Shown in pieces: positions 44,001-52,430 of a DNA stretch of 64,000 nucleotides (positions are counted from its first letter, which is position 1; each line of letters opens with the position of its first letter). Origin of the DNA: Liolophura sinensis (lineage: Eukaryota > Mollusca > Polyplacophora > Chitonida > Chitonidae); contig NC_088302.1 of NCBI RefSeq assembly GCF_032854445.1, positions 20,329,338 to 20,393,337 on the forward strand, given 5' to 3'. Under the pieces are notes generated by a model. That model worked only from the letters and a program-made list of their open reading frames with translations, searched no databases and had not been told where the DNA came from. The position numbers and the translations under genes were made by a program.

Positions 44001-47000
44001 TGGGGTAATAAAATGTGGTTCATTTAGAGACGAGCCCAAGGGGGATCATTTGTATATACAACAGGTTACTAAAGTCTATAACAACTATACATATTTATCA
44101 TAGCTCGGAAAATCAAATGACCCTAATAAGAAATGACTTAATCAACATCTTAGTTTCTTGTGGCATGCTGGAGATTAATATTACTCAAGCATGTCAAGAA
44201 TGCTTCAAAACAAGTGACTCAAAAGCAAAACAGGTTTTCTAAAAAAAATTTCATCATCAGCACTATGGCATGAATTCATCTTGGTGAGAAAAGTATGTGG
44301 AACTCCACAGTCCATAGAAAACTTTCACTTGAAAACAAAATGATTAAGATGGAATATTTTCTTCCGAACAGGACTGCTTTTATCAAACTGAACAATGAAT
44401 ACAATAGATTTTCATTCAAATACATTATTATTATTATTATAAAACATGGGCCTCTGTGGTTCAGTTGATTAGCACACTAGCGCAGCGTAATGACCCAGGA
44501 GTCTCTCACCAATGCGGTCCCCGTGAGTTCAAGTCCAGCTCATGCTGGCTTCCTCTCCGGCCATACGTGGGAAGGTCTGTCAGCAACCTGCGGATGGTCG
44601 TGGGTTTCACCACGGGCTCTGCCCGGTTTCCTCCTACAATAATGCTGGCCGTCATCGTATAAGTGAAATATTCTTGAGTACGGCGTAAAACACCAATCAA
44701 ATAAATAAATAAAATATTATAAAACATTACATTGTTTTGATTGTATGCCTTATTGTAAAGACATCAACTGCAAATGTAACTTACCTACGGCTTTATGAAG
44801 ATAGTGCTTGAACAAGCGTTCACAGACAGTCACAATGTACACAATTATTCTTCTGTTCAATTCACTGTTGTCTTCGGCACTCTGTTAACATTCAAGCAAC
44901 ATAAACAATTACATGTAAACTCATTTAAATGACCTCAGTACCACACTGAGCAGAGGTTTAGACGACGTATGCAGAGATGATCATGTGACTTTATTCAGCA
45001 TGCCATACATATTCAGCATAACTCCATATCAAAGCATCTGGATCAAACACCTGCATGATGAAATATACATACACAGTTCTGATAGAAGCTACTATGCTAT
45101 AAAGACCTTCCATAGTACGTATTACGATTAGACCTTTGGGTTGCTCTGGCTCTTTATGTCGGCTGCAACCCCCCCAGATGTTAAATGGAGGTATGGGCTG
45201 AAAACAGATACAACTAAGATCAGCCAATTTAACGTGCAAAATAAACCTCAGTAAGAGGTAATGATGTACATGTATTGCACAAGAATTCTGATGTCGCCTT
45301 ACTCTCACCACCTGTATACAATCAGCCTTGCATCTCAAACCCTTCAAGGTACCAACGTTCAAGGCCAGAACATGCACAATGATATTTGATTTCCAAATTC
45401 TACAACAGCTAATATAATTCACATAATCAGTTATGTACAGTTTTGCTCATAAATTTTAAAACAAATAATTCAGTCCAGCTGCTTTATTTCCCTCCCTTAA
45501 CATTTTAAGTGTGCGTCAGTGAGGTTAATTCTAGCAGTCAATGCCATAGATGTTTCCTTCCAATGTCAACATACCGTAAATGACCTCAAGTTTTGCCCTG
45601 GGACTCCTAAAGTGTATCCCAGGATTCATTGCGTTAGTTGTTTTTGTTACTGACTGAGCGCCACGGGAGAGCATCAGGGCTGGTCAGGGGATTATACTGA
45701 CAGTTCAAGAATGTAATAAACAAGCTCAAGCTTCACTAAGCAGTTAGTCTATACTCCTACTGCCAACAGTTCCTGTTTTCCTCAGATTTAATCATAATAG
45801 TTTTAGTACATGCACTTCGCAACAAGTTGTTTTATTATTATTACTTTGTGATAAATGTGAATTTGGGAGAAAACTGTGGAGATTAAGCGTGACTACCCAG
45901 CACTTTTATGCATGTGGAGTGTCATGACAAAAAAATCCGTTTTTATACTGCAGGGTTCTCCACATACAAAGCTGTGGCAGAATTTAGCACACCTTGAATC
46001 TGTATTTGCAAACTAGGCCTACCAGCAGACGATATGAAGATGTTAAATTGCAAACAAAGCGACACCTACACATGTGCGTTTGCACCGCTGCAGCTAAACA
46101 TTTCTTGTTCATTCTGGCAAAATTTGACAGACTGTCAGCTTTTGTAAATATGAATACTTCATTTACTTAATATTAAATCGAGTCCCTTAAGATGAAATTT
46201 TAGTCATATAGATTGGTTTTATCTACATGTAGATACAAGCCACCTACACTCACAGGACTCAAAATTTCCATGTGTCCACCCATTGATTTTTGCTGGCAAA
46301 AGGCAAAACAATAATCTTGTCTGTGGCTGGCGACATGTAAATCACGTGTGGGCAAAGCCATATACAGGAAATCATAAAACAATTTTTTTATAAACCCAAT
46401 GACGGCGTTGTGTGAACTCCTTATGTGATAACAACTCAAGCAAATCCTGTCTCTTGATATGCTCGGCTCGCACACAGTGCTACCAAAAAAGGGTTAAAAG
46501 TAAATGGTGGTAGTTTTCCAAAACCTCTTGTGGAGTATTTTTTCTGTTTTTAATGGAGTTTCCTGATATAAAAATGTGGGAAAAGGAACTCTTCTGCATT
46601 AGGACAGCTCCGACTGTAAAGAAACAAAATGTACGTGTAGACTGACATACTAAATTGAAATTACGTGGACACGGGAAGCTGATGATTTTTCTCAGTGAAA
46701 TTTGTTTTTAGCTAAAATACACCTGTACACATATCCGTTGCATAATTAGGGTTCTCAGCAGACAACCGTTCACCACATAACGGAGTCAGGTGCTTTCCAC
46801 ATAGGCCTAACCCAAATAATCAGTTCGTCTGCAGTGTACATTGTGCATGTACATTCCTTGTTTGGCGTGGTCATGCTTTCAGACAGTGTTTGGAATTTAA
46901 AGGTTTGTAATAAATATCACCTGTCTTAATACTTGCTTCGATTTCATCCACAGGTACATTTAGAGATGTACATGTAGGCCTACTAGTTGGAAGACCTGCA

Positions 47001-49774
47001 CACCTGACTGTCAGTAACTTGACCCCATGTGGCGAGGATTAGCAGCCAGAGCTGCTAAGTGCCCTGCAGGGTAATGCAATGGGCCGGGGGCTAATCACTC
47101 TCTTTTGTCATCTTGCTGCCAACACTGATCGTGCGAAAGTAAGCGACAGTAACTCACGAAAACCAAGGAAAATACTGAAAGAAATGATGTAAAGCTCAGG
47201 GAAAGGTACTGTATGACTACCCATGCAGCCCAGAGCTTGACAAAGTGAGCCGTATTAGGGTAAAAGCATAATGCAGCCCCTAAAAAGCAGGATAAATTAG
47301 AACACTGGTGATTTAGTGGAGTGAAACAAGGTGCTCTCACTCAGACAGAAGCTTTACCAGAGTTTATAGTAAACCTCTGATCTACAGCCAGATTTAACTT
47401 ACCAGGAAAGGATCATCAACTTGTTTCTTTACTTCCCTCCATATGCCATTCACTTCTCCCATTAAAATCCCAGCCTGAAACCCAGAATCAATTAATAAAT
47501 CCTGTATAAACCTGATAATCAATTGTGCAACTTTAAGTTATGTACAGCACATTATAAGCGTGACAAGACCACAAGATTCTAAAATTATCTCTATAGCTTG
47601 AAAGCAGGGATTTGTGTTTCAGATAATCTGGTATTGTGTTCCCATGCCAAGAGCAGTTGCATATGAATTAATCTTAAAATGAAGGAAGTATATAAACCTA
47701 GTAGACTGACCAAGTTTTGTTGATCCTCAACAGATAAGTAGGCCATGTCCCGTTTGGCTGCAATTCGGCGTCTCACATACTTCACCAGCTGATTGAACGA
47801 GGTTGGTGGGGTGCGGATTTCATCCTAGAGGAAAGCATAAAACTCTGGAAAATTGCATTTTAAAAGGTACATGGAGGTAAATTAATTGTATGTCACAGAA
47901 CCAAATTTACTGCTAAATGAAATTTACGTGAGGGTGAAAGAAACAGCAACTCACATTGATGGGTGTGACAGGTCGCTCCAGCTGGATTTCCCTCACTTCA
48001 CTTTCTGAAAATTCAAAGAAAGATCATTCTGTAGTGTAGTACATTTACTTATGATTTAATTCACAACGCTTTTACCCCACAGTCATAAATAGCATACTTA
48101 AATACGAAAGCTGCCAAGTTTACAGGTTGAGAAACAACAGCCCTTCATGAAGGCCAAGACAAACCTCCTGACTTAAATCTGCAACCGAACCAGGAAGTTG
48201 GGTTCTAGCACACTGATCAAGAGCTAATCAGCTTCGGCTGTGACAAGAATAAAGCTTTAGCAGTATTAAGTGTTGAAGTGTTTGGCGCAAACCTTGCAGA
48301 CCTAAGGGGAAGACCACTACACCCTGAAAGGTACTGGTCAAACATGCTGAAGAGACAAGGATTCAAACAAATCAAATCTCAATTTTCTTTAAATGCTACA
48401 ACAATCAAAAGACAGATTTTAAATATAAATTATTAGGTCAGAAAGCTGGGATGCAAAACTGACTTACCACTTTCATGTGAATAGGGGGCAAACAGTGACA
48501 CAGCACCTATCACCTCATCCACCTTATGTCCAACATCAGCCTAAAACCACAGATCATATTTACAGGAAAAACTATCATATAAATTTATTGTTAATTTACT
48601 GGGGCATTTAGTCCCCATATTTCACCTTTACACAGGCTTTCAAGTCTATGGGATTGGAAACTGGGCAGGGCTTGTGGCCTGAACTAATGCCTGAACTAAT
48701 GCACTCTACACTACTTAATTTCTACATTTCTTAATTTGGAGTATATGATGGGCCTAAAATACAGAAGTACAAAAAAGCTTCTCAGCTTTCATCTTGGGGC
48801 ATAAAAATGGCTTTGAAGTACATTTAGTTTTTCTAAGGACCCAGCGGTCAGTCCAGAACTTAAGTAGCTTGATGTGGTGACATCAACAGTGATATCAGTT
48901 ATAACAACTTTGTTTGGGGGAGGGGGTGACTAAGCTGGTCGTGTATGTGATCCTGCAGGTACATGCATATGTCAACTCCAAATATTTCCAACCACTGAAT
49001 GCATGAAACAGAGCTGTTATTAAAAAATATGAAATATACTTATAAATGTTTTTGTTTGATAATCCTTTTTGTTTTCTCGCACAACTTTTTTTCTTCTTCT
49101 AAACTATACTCCTCATGTTATAGAAATGTAATGTATTGTTTCATGTATCCTTAAACTTGGTCAGTGATGACCCTAAAAGCAGTCATACATGTATAACCAT
49201 GTAATGTAATGTGTGTTCTGTTCCGTAAAATATAAACACAAAGCATATTCAGACATATAGAAAACTTCAGTGCACCTTATGGGGAAATTTAACTATTCTG
49301 ATTTGGTGAACTAACTTAAAGTTCAAGTCACCTCTTTTAAAAATATTTGTATTGGGTGTAAAGTGATCAATAGACCAAATCACAGCATCAACTTTGGGAT
49401 TTTGGCATTTTTTGTAAAAATATTTTGTATGAATGTTAATTCCTTCAAAAACCCCATATACATTTTTCATTCTAAACAAAAACAAAATATTTCATTAGCC
49501 AAAATAAAATAAAAAGAGTTCTTAAACTGCCTACCCCACCCAGCTTTGTATATTTACGCAGATGGACCAATGTGGATCACTTTCTAATGTTCTGTCTTCA
49601 ACAATGCAACATCAAGTTGAAACTCACGTTATCATATTTGGGCCATGAAACTCGGTACATGCTATCCTGCTTCCCTGGTTTAACACGTTTTACTGCTTCA
49701 TACTTTGGCATCCTCAGCTCCTCACTCATGAAGCCTTTGAAGGCAGGAGGCTTGGGGCCTTCTCCTACCACCAT
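20019..49774 (-). CDS. CCDC87: Coiled-coil domain-containing protein 87-like, 30 coding exons
   Basis: Minus-strand exons in transcript order: 49628-49774 (ATG), 48468-48540, 47955-48004, 47711-47824, 47403-47474, 44785-44881, 43918-43999, 43437-43569, 40135-40206, 39434-39527, 38709-38766, 37971-38010, 37213-37353, 36226-36369, 32842-32942, 31836-31899, 30896-30997, 29680-29796, 28250-28410, 27772-27823, 26673-26849, 26142-26341, 25634-25752, 25233-25341, 24566-24662, 23758-23892, 22305-22419, 21610-21671, 20613-20693, 20019-20180 (TGA). All phases agree and the sum is 3171 bp, 1056 residues. Similarity to remembered CCDC87 includes VHPQPATVTT, IRVSERV (near residue 502), YNHLEEE, EIKEVYKEVM, WFQWWKN with DYLKYVSTK, then DTDFLGVLYHFY (from residue 698). 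Basic and acidic heptad-like stretches fit coiled coil. The known vertebrate protein is linked to sperm acrosome formation; no catalytic motif is visible. It is longer than the human protein (about 849 residues). The eighth exon's donor is the least certain junction. A splice acceptor just before the ATG exon implies an upstream 5' UTR exon. Confidence 0.84.
21093..21361 (+). mobile_element. SINE family A, full length with target duplication
   Basis: Intact A box TGGCTTAGATGG (21103) and B box GTTCAAATC (21173), the full body, and a tail of AATCAAGTAAGTAAG. Flanked by AAAGATGATG at 21083-21092 and 21362-21371. CCDC87 intron. Confidence 0.92.
22980..23141 (+). mobile_element. SINE family A, 5'-truncated with target duplication
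   Basis: Starts within the body (TTCCGCCGTACTTGGGG) and ends in AATAAATAAATAAATAA. Flanked by TATCACACAAGT at 22968-22979 and 23142-23153. CCDC87 intron. Confidence 0.92.
24790..25183. repeat. Tandem array, 24/25-base unit, about 16 copies
   Basis: The unit is GGAAGTTGGGATCAGCATGA plus GGAT(A). Units of 24 and 25 bases are mixed. Lies in the CCDC87 intron between exons at 25233 and 24662. Confidence 0.95.
27377..27540. repeat. Dispersed repeat F, copy 2
   Basis: Matches copies at 19681 and 31564 through AAAGCACATAAAGACC, AATCAAACTTTACAAAAAAA and CAGAATCAAGTAGAATGTGTC (separate short blocks). CCDC87 intron. Confidence 0.6.
27947..28030 (-). mobile_element. SINE family A remnant
   Basis: Reads as an eroded reverse tail: ATTGGCGTTTTATGGTGTATTCAATAATATT, then a partial body ending CAGAGCACAGG (in separate blocks). 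Weak. Confidence 0.45.
28427..28551 (-). mobile_element. SINE family A, 5'-truncated
   Basis: Starts with TTTATTTATTTATTTGACTGG, then GGTGTACTCAAGAATATTTC and the body to CACGACCATCC. Immediately past the CCDC87 exon whose right end is 28410. Confidence 0.85.
31564..31775. repeat. Dispersed repeat F, copy 3
   Basis: Contains ACTGTATTTCACGTAAAAATG, GCATATAAAGACCTTAAAAT, a run of A after TCTCAC, and ACTATCAGGTATGATTC. CCDC87 intron. Confidence 0.6.
32157..32283. mobile_element. MITE-like palindromic element D, copy 2
   Basis: 127 bases with terminal inverted repeats TTTCATGAAGTGTACTT and AAGTGTGCTTCATGAAA. The arms pair internally and the middle ATCTCTACAAC is shared with copy 1 at 18291. Confidence 0.65.
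33431..33601. repeat. Tandem array, 27-28-base unit, about 6-7 copies
   Basis: Unit GTAGCAGATAACAATGACAT with CAACACAG. The later copies read GACAACAATGACGTCAACAC, so three consecutive units hold a perfect TGACGTCA. CCDC87 intron before the exon at 32942. Confidence 0.92.
33645..34350. repeat. Dispersed repeat C, copy 2, split by a SINE
   Basis: Homologous to 2247-2685 on both sides of the inserted SINE at 33989-34247. Divergence between the copies is moderate, so repeat C is older than the SINE. Confidence 0.75.
33989..34247 (-). mobile_element. SINE family A, full length, nested in repeat C
   Basis: Complete reverse-oriented copy from the AAATAAATAAAT-type tail to the GTGGCTCAGTTGGTTAGCG head. 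Flanked by CAAAATATAAATAA at 33975-33988 and 34248-34261. A box TGGCTCAGTTGG is a perfect consensus match. Confidence 0.95.
35150..35920. repeat. Tandem array, 35-37-base unit, about 20 copies
   Basis: Unit approximately AACAATGACATCAAGACAGC plus TAGCACCTTAACATGT. Units vary in length and some are partial. Lies in the large CCDC87 intron between exons at 36226 and 32942. Short open frames on both strands here are repeat artefacts. Confidence 0.95.
35922..36119. mobile_element. MITE-like element E, copy 1
   Basis: About 198 bases with terminal inverted repeats GTAATTCTTGAACTTTTT and AAAAGGTTGAGGGATTAGGG. Body shares TTTATTCAAGCATATTCTGA with copy 2 at 36750. It abuts the tandem array ending at 35920. 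Confidence 0.7.
36750..36949. mobile_element. MITE-like element E, copy 2
   Basis: About 200 bases, ends GTAATTCTTCAACTTTTCC and AAAAAGGTTGAAGAATTAGG. Same length and orientation as copy 1, only 630 bases away, in the next CCDC87 intron. Confidence 0.7.
37418..37512 (-). mobile_element. SINE family A, internally deleted
   Basis: TATTTGATTGGTGTTTTATG tail then ACTCAAGAATATTTCAC, jumping to CCACAACCATCCGCAGGTTG. The CATAATGCTGG block is missing, so part of the body is deleted. Confidence 0.8.
37740..37955. repeat. Degenerate tandem repeat, unit about 90-100 bases
   Basis: The phrases CATTTGTGATATGACAGAG, CATACAGCTAGACTTGTGAT and GGTTCGTATGCAGG recur with drift two to three times. CCDC87 intron next to the exon at 37971. 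Confidence 0.5.
38051..38379 (-). mobile_element. SINE family B, 5'-truncated with target duplication
   Basis: Reverse copy starting with the GAGTGAGTGAGTG tail (ACTC repeats on its own strand), then TTGGGGTTTAATGTCGTGC and TTTTTCAGTCATATGAC. Ends at CCCGAGGCGAA before reaching an A box. Flanked by ATATAAAATGA at 38040-38050 and 38380-38390. Confidence 0.9.
39030..39216 (-). mobile_element. SINE family A, 5'-truncated
   Basis: Tail TCTGATTGGTGTTTTATGAC, then ATTTCACTTCTACAACAGC, CCATTCGCAGGTTCCTGGC and CATGAGCTCACAGCGACAGC. Stops before the A-box head. CCDC87 intron. Confidence 0.85.
40318..40402 (-). mobile_element. SINE family A remnant, mostly deleted
   Basis: TTTATTTATTTATCTGATTGG tail joined to a head-like GCTATGCTAGCACACTAAG; the body is gone. 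Confidence 0.45.
41090..41800. repeat. Tandem array, 89-base unit, about 8 copies
   Basis: The block CACATTCAGACAAAGATCAG recurs every 89 bases (about 41118, 41207, 41296, 41385, 41474, 41563, 41652), followed by CTGTATTCAAACGG and CAGCCTATATTCACA. Because 89 is not a multiple of three, the 294-codon plus-strand frame over it cycles through all three readings of the unit. Repeat artefact in a CCDC87 intron. Confidence 0.95.
41810..43300. repeat. Tandem array, about 90-base unit with a higher-order 358-base period
   Basis: Unit contains ACATTCAGACAGTGATTCAT, CATCTGTAATCACACAGAAG, TCAGCACCAGATGGTGAGAC and CACACAAAGATCATTGA. Four 90-base units at about 42120-42480 are nearly identical. A four-unit block at about 42660-42950 recurs 358 bases later at 43018-43310 with the same variants. 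Minus-strand open frames (up to 159 codons) are artefacts of 90 being a multiple of three. Confidence 0.95.
44448..44714 (+). mobile_element. SINE family A, full length with target duplication
   Basis: Head GGTTCAGTTGATTAGCAC, B box GTTCAAGTC (44527), full body, AATCAAATAAATAAAT tail. Flanked by TATTATAAAACAT at 44435-44447 and 44715-44727. Lies 70 bases beyond the CCDC87 exon at 44785 (intron side). Confidence 0.93.
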
Positions 49775-50392
49775 GGTGACGTCTTAAATCCTGAAAATAA
49801 ATATTCACAAATCACACATATAAGGTTGGGTTTTTATGTCATATTTAATAATCTTTCAGTCATATGGCTACAAAAGTGATTCACTGATGTGTACACTGTG
49901 TCTTCTCATGGCAGGGTGAGTCCTTGCTGCCAAAGTGCTGCCACTACTGAAGTGTCAGGGAACAAAGAACTATACCCAAGAAACTGAATCTGTTTTGCCA
50001 TATCTGTCATTTTACATTTCTGCACTTTGAGATAGCATTTCACATTTCGACAAAAAGTATAAAGTCCTACAGTGGTGACTCTATTAAGCTTATTGGAGGG
50101 TTTCACATATAACTAAAGGATGGTACTCGTTATTTCTACAGGATGCTACATAGGCTCATAAAGCTTATAATACTGTGAGAATTAAAACACCTAAAACAAT
50201 GACAAATAACCAATAAACTCTCATCACCAGTGTTACTGTGCCAGAAAAATGAAATGCTAGGTTGTTGGTGCTTCTGTGGTTGTGTGATATAGGGACTGTA
50301 TCTTATCACAAAAGACAGCTGAAGATGTGGGTCAATGATGGACGACATCAGCACCATCCATGAAATCAGTTCCTAACATTAAAAAAAAAACA

Positions 50393-50519
50393 GGTCGGCT
50401 GGCAACCTGCGGATGGTCATGGGTTTCCCCCGGGCTCTGCTAGGTTTCCTCCCACCATGATCTGACCGCAGTTGTGTAAGTGAAATATTCTTGAGATCGT
50501 CATAATTAGATAAAATAAA
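50393..50519 (+). mobile_element. SINE family A, 5'-truncated
   Basis: Starts GGCTGGCAACCTGCGGATGG; includes GTTTCCTCCCACCATGAT and GTGAAATATTCTTGAG; the tail end has diverged (ATCGTCATAATTAG). No clear target duplication. Confidence 0.75.
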
Positions 50520-50553
50520 TTTACAAAAACAAAATGATTTCCTTTACTGGCAA

Positions 50554-50762
50554 AATTGTGGTAGCTATGAATTCAAGTCCAGCTCATGCTAGCTTCCTCT
50601 GAGGTCGTACGTGGGAAGGTCTATCAGCAACCTGTGGATGGCCATGGGTTTCCACTGGGTTCTGTCCAGTTTCCTCCCACCATAATGCTGGCCGCCGGCA
50701 TTTAAGTGAAATATTCTTGAGTACGGCGTAAAACAACAATCAAATAATAATAATAAATAAAA
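50554..50762 (+). mobile_element. SINE family A, 5'-truncated with target duplication
   Basis: Begins near the B box (ATGAATTCAAGTCCAGCTC) and ends AATAATAATAATAAATAAA. Flanked by TACTGGCAA at 50545-50553 and 50763-50771. Confidence 0.85.
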
Positions 50763-52194
50763 TACTGGCAAGACATGACCTTCTTGCTCTTTCTCGTATC
50801 TCACATGGGAAATATGTCACTCATATGACATGGACACAAAAGAATTACAGCCAGTTAAAATGCAACATTTTTATCAGGAAGAAAAAGCATTTCATCCAAG
50901 CTGCTACCGGTACTTTTATAAAACCTTCAGTCACCCTTAGCTGTCTGCCAGCAGGCCTAATGTAAAGAACACTACAGAGGTTCCAAATGCGGATAGGAAT
51001 ATACCAAGGGTTTTATGAATGGTCCTCCGTTAGACGTTGTTTTGTTACAGCATCCAAGATCTAATTAGATTAGGCTATGACGAGAGCCTTTTCAATGTGA
51101 CTGTCACCCGATGACTGATGTTGAAATTGACTGCATACTGCTCAAGTTTACGTGTTCCAACCTGAATTGTCACGTTTGTTAAATATTGAAACTTTCAGTC
51201 ACAAAAATTAAAACTGAATTTGGCTGAAAAAATTATGAAAGTTAAAAATCAGCTGATCAAGGGAGATAACCACATTTCATAATAATGTTCGCTTGATTTC
51301 AGACGATTACAAATTAACGCATGAACGTCAATGCAGCAATGGTTCAGTCTGATGTCCATTACAAAGACAGCAACGTTATTTAGAAATTTTCGAAATCTTC
51401 ACACGTGAAACTGGCCATTACTCACAAGCAAAAGACAAGCGAGTCGATCACCGTACAAATGGTCGCCATATTTGTTTATCTTGGTGACCATTTGAAAGTC
51501 AAGCGAAGTGAAATTCGCCAACAGTGGCTATATATGAAGTTAACACTTAGTTACTACATTGAGTTTGCCTTCTGTTTAACAAGTGTCTATTTCGTTACCT
51601 GTTTTACTACTCTAGATCATTATCCATTGCCTCCGACAATGTCAATAATCTCAATACTTGCCACTGCCTGAAGTCAACTGCGACCCTGTCTTACTTCCTG
51701 TTGGCACGACATGCGCAGTTGTCAACTGGTTGTCACGCTGTCTCAGGCATGTCAGTTGTCTGGCGCAGGATATCTGCAGTAATAACCAAGAAATCGGCTA
51801 TGAACTCTTAATATTAGGTAAGGTCTAGTTCACAGCCAAGAAGCTGTCCATGGTAAAATATGAACATGGGAGCGGAGCCTTCCGCCGACTTATTCGGCGG
51901 AACGAAAATACAAGAAAACACTTACTTGTCATCGTAGCTGTGTAGAACTGTGATTACGTTTACTATCACAGCCCTGTGTTGTTCCATAAGCTTACCTTGA
52001 ACATCTCTGTACTTCCCTTGCTGGCTTTAACATACTACTGCTGGGCATCAAATAATTTGTTTGTCCGTAGTCATAGTCGTCTCAGCTATCAATTTCAGGT
52101 AGGTGTTCCCATGTGTCATCACTAATAAAAGCCACACAAGTGTGAGACTAGTGGAAACTGGATAAATTCTAACTCCAGTTGCCATGTATGTGAT

Positions 52195-52316
52195 AAGTTC
52201 TTCCATCAACCTGCGGATGGTTTTGAGTTTCCCCCTGGATTCTGCCAGGTTTCCTCCTGGTTTCCTTCCACCAATAATGCTGGCCACCAAGACCAATCAA
52301 ATAAATAAATAAATTT
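52195..52316 (+). mobile_element. SINE family A, 3' fragment
   Basis: CATCAACCTGCGGATGG, then a duplicated TTTCCTCCTGGTTTCC stretch, CCACCAATAATGCTGGCC, and a deletion straight to GACCAATCAAATAAATAAAT. About 115 bases upstream of the TRMO start codon. Confidence 0.8.
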
Positions 52317-52430
52317 GTAAAAAGGAAATTGAAACAGTAAATATTTTATGAAACTGCAATTGTGTCATTCAGTTGTATTTTAAATTTACTGTTATTGCTA
52401 TAATTGTATTCTTTTCAGATTGTTTCCACC

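Larger units (their letters stand above)
49775..52430. promoter_or_regulatory. Divergent intergenic region, possible bidirectional promoter
   Basis: CCDC87 (minus) and TRMO (plus) diverge here. Both first coding exons are preceded by splice acceptors (CAG at 49790-49792 on the minus strand, CAG at 52416-52418 on the plus strand), so both probably have untranslated first exons in between. A plausible TRMO first exon ends at 51817 with the donor GTAAGG. Just upstream lie an ETS-like ACTTCCTG (51693-51700) and an NRF1-like half site ATGCGCAG (51711-51718). A minus-strand donor GTAAGA beside the ETS site could end a CCDC87 leader. The region also holds SINE pieces at 50393, 50556 and 52195 and a worn family-B-like fragment at about 49828-49950. 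No TATA box stands out. Confidence 0.4.

Noticed and set aside
44991-45422. 143-codon minus-strand open frame in a CCDC87 intron
   Set aside because: No recognisable domain or composition bias, no splice signals tying it to the gene; likely chance.
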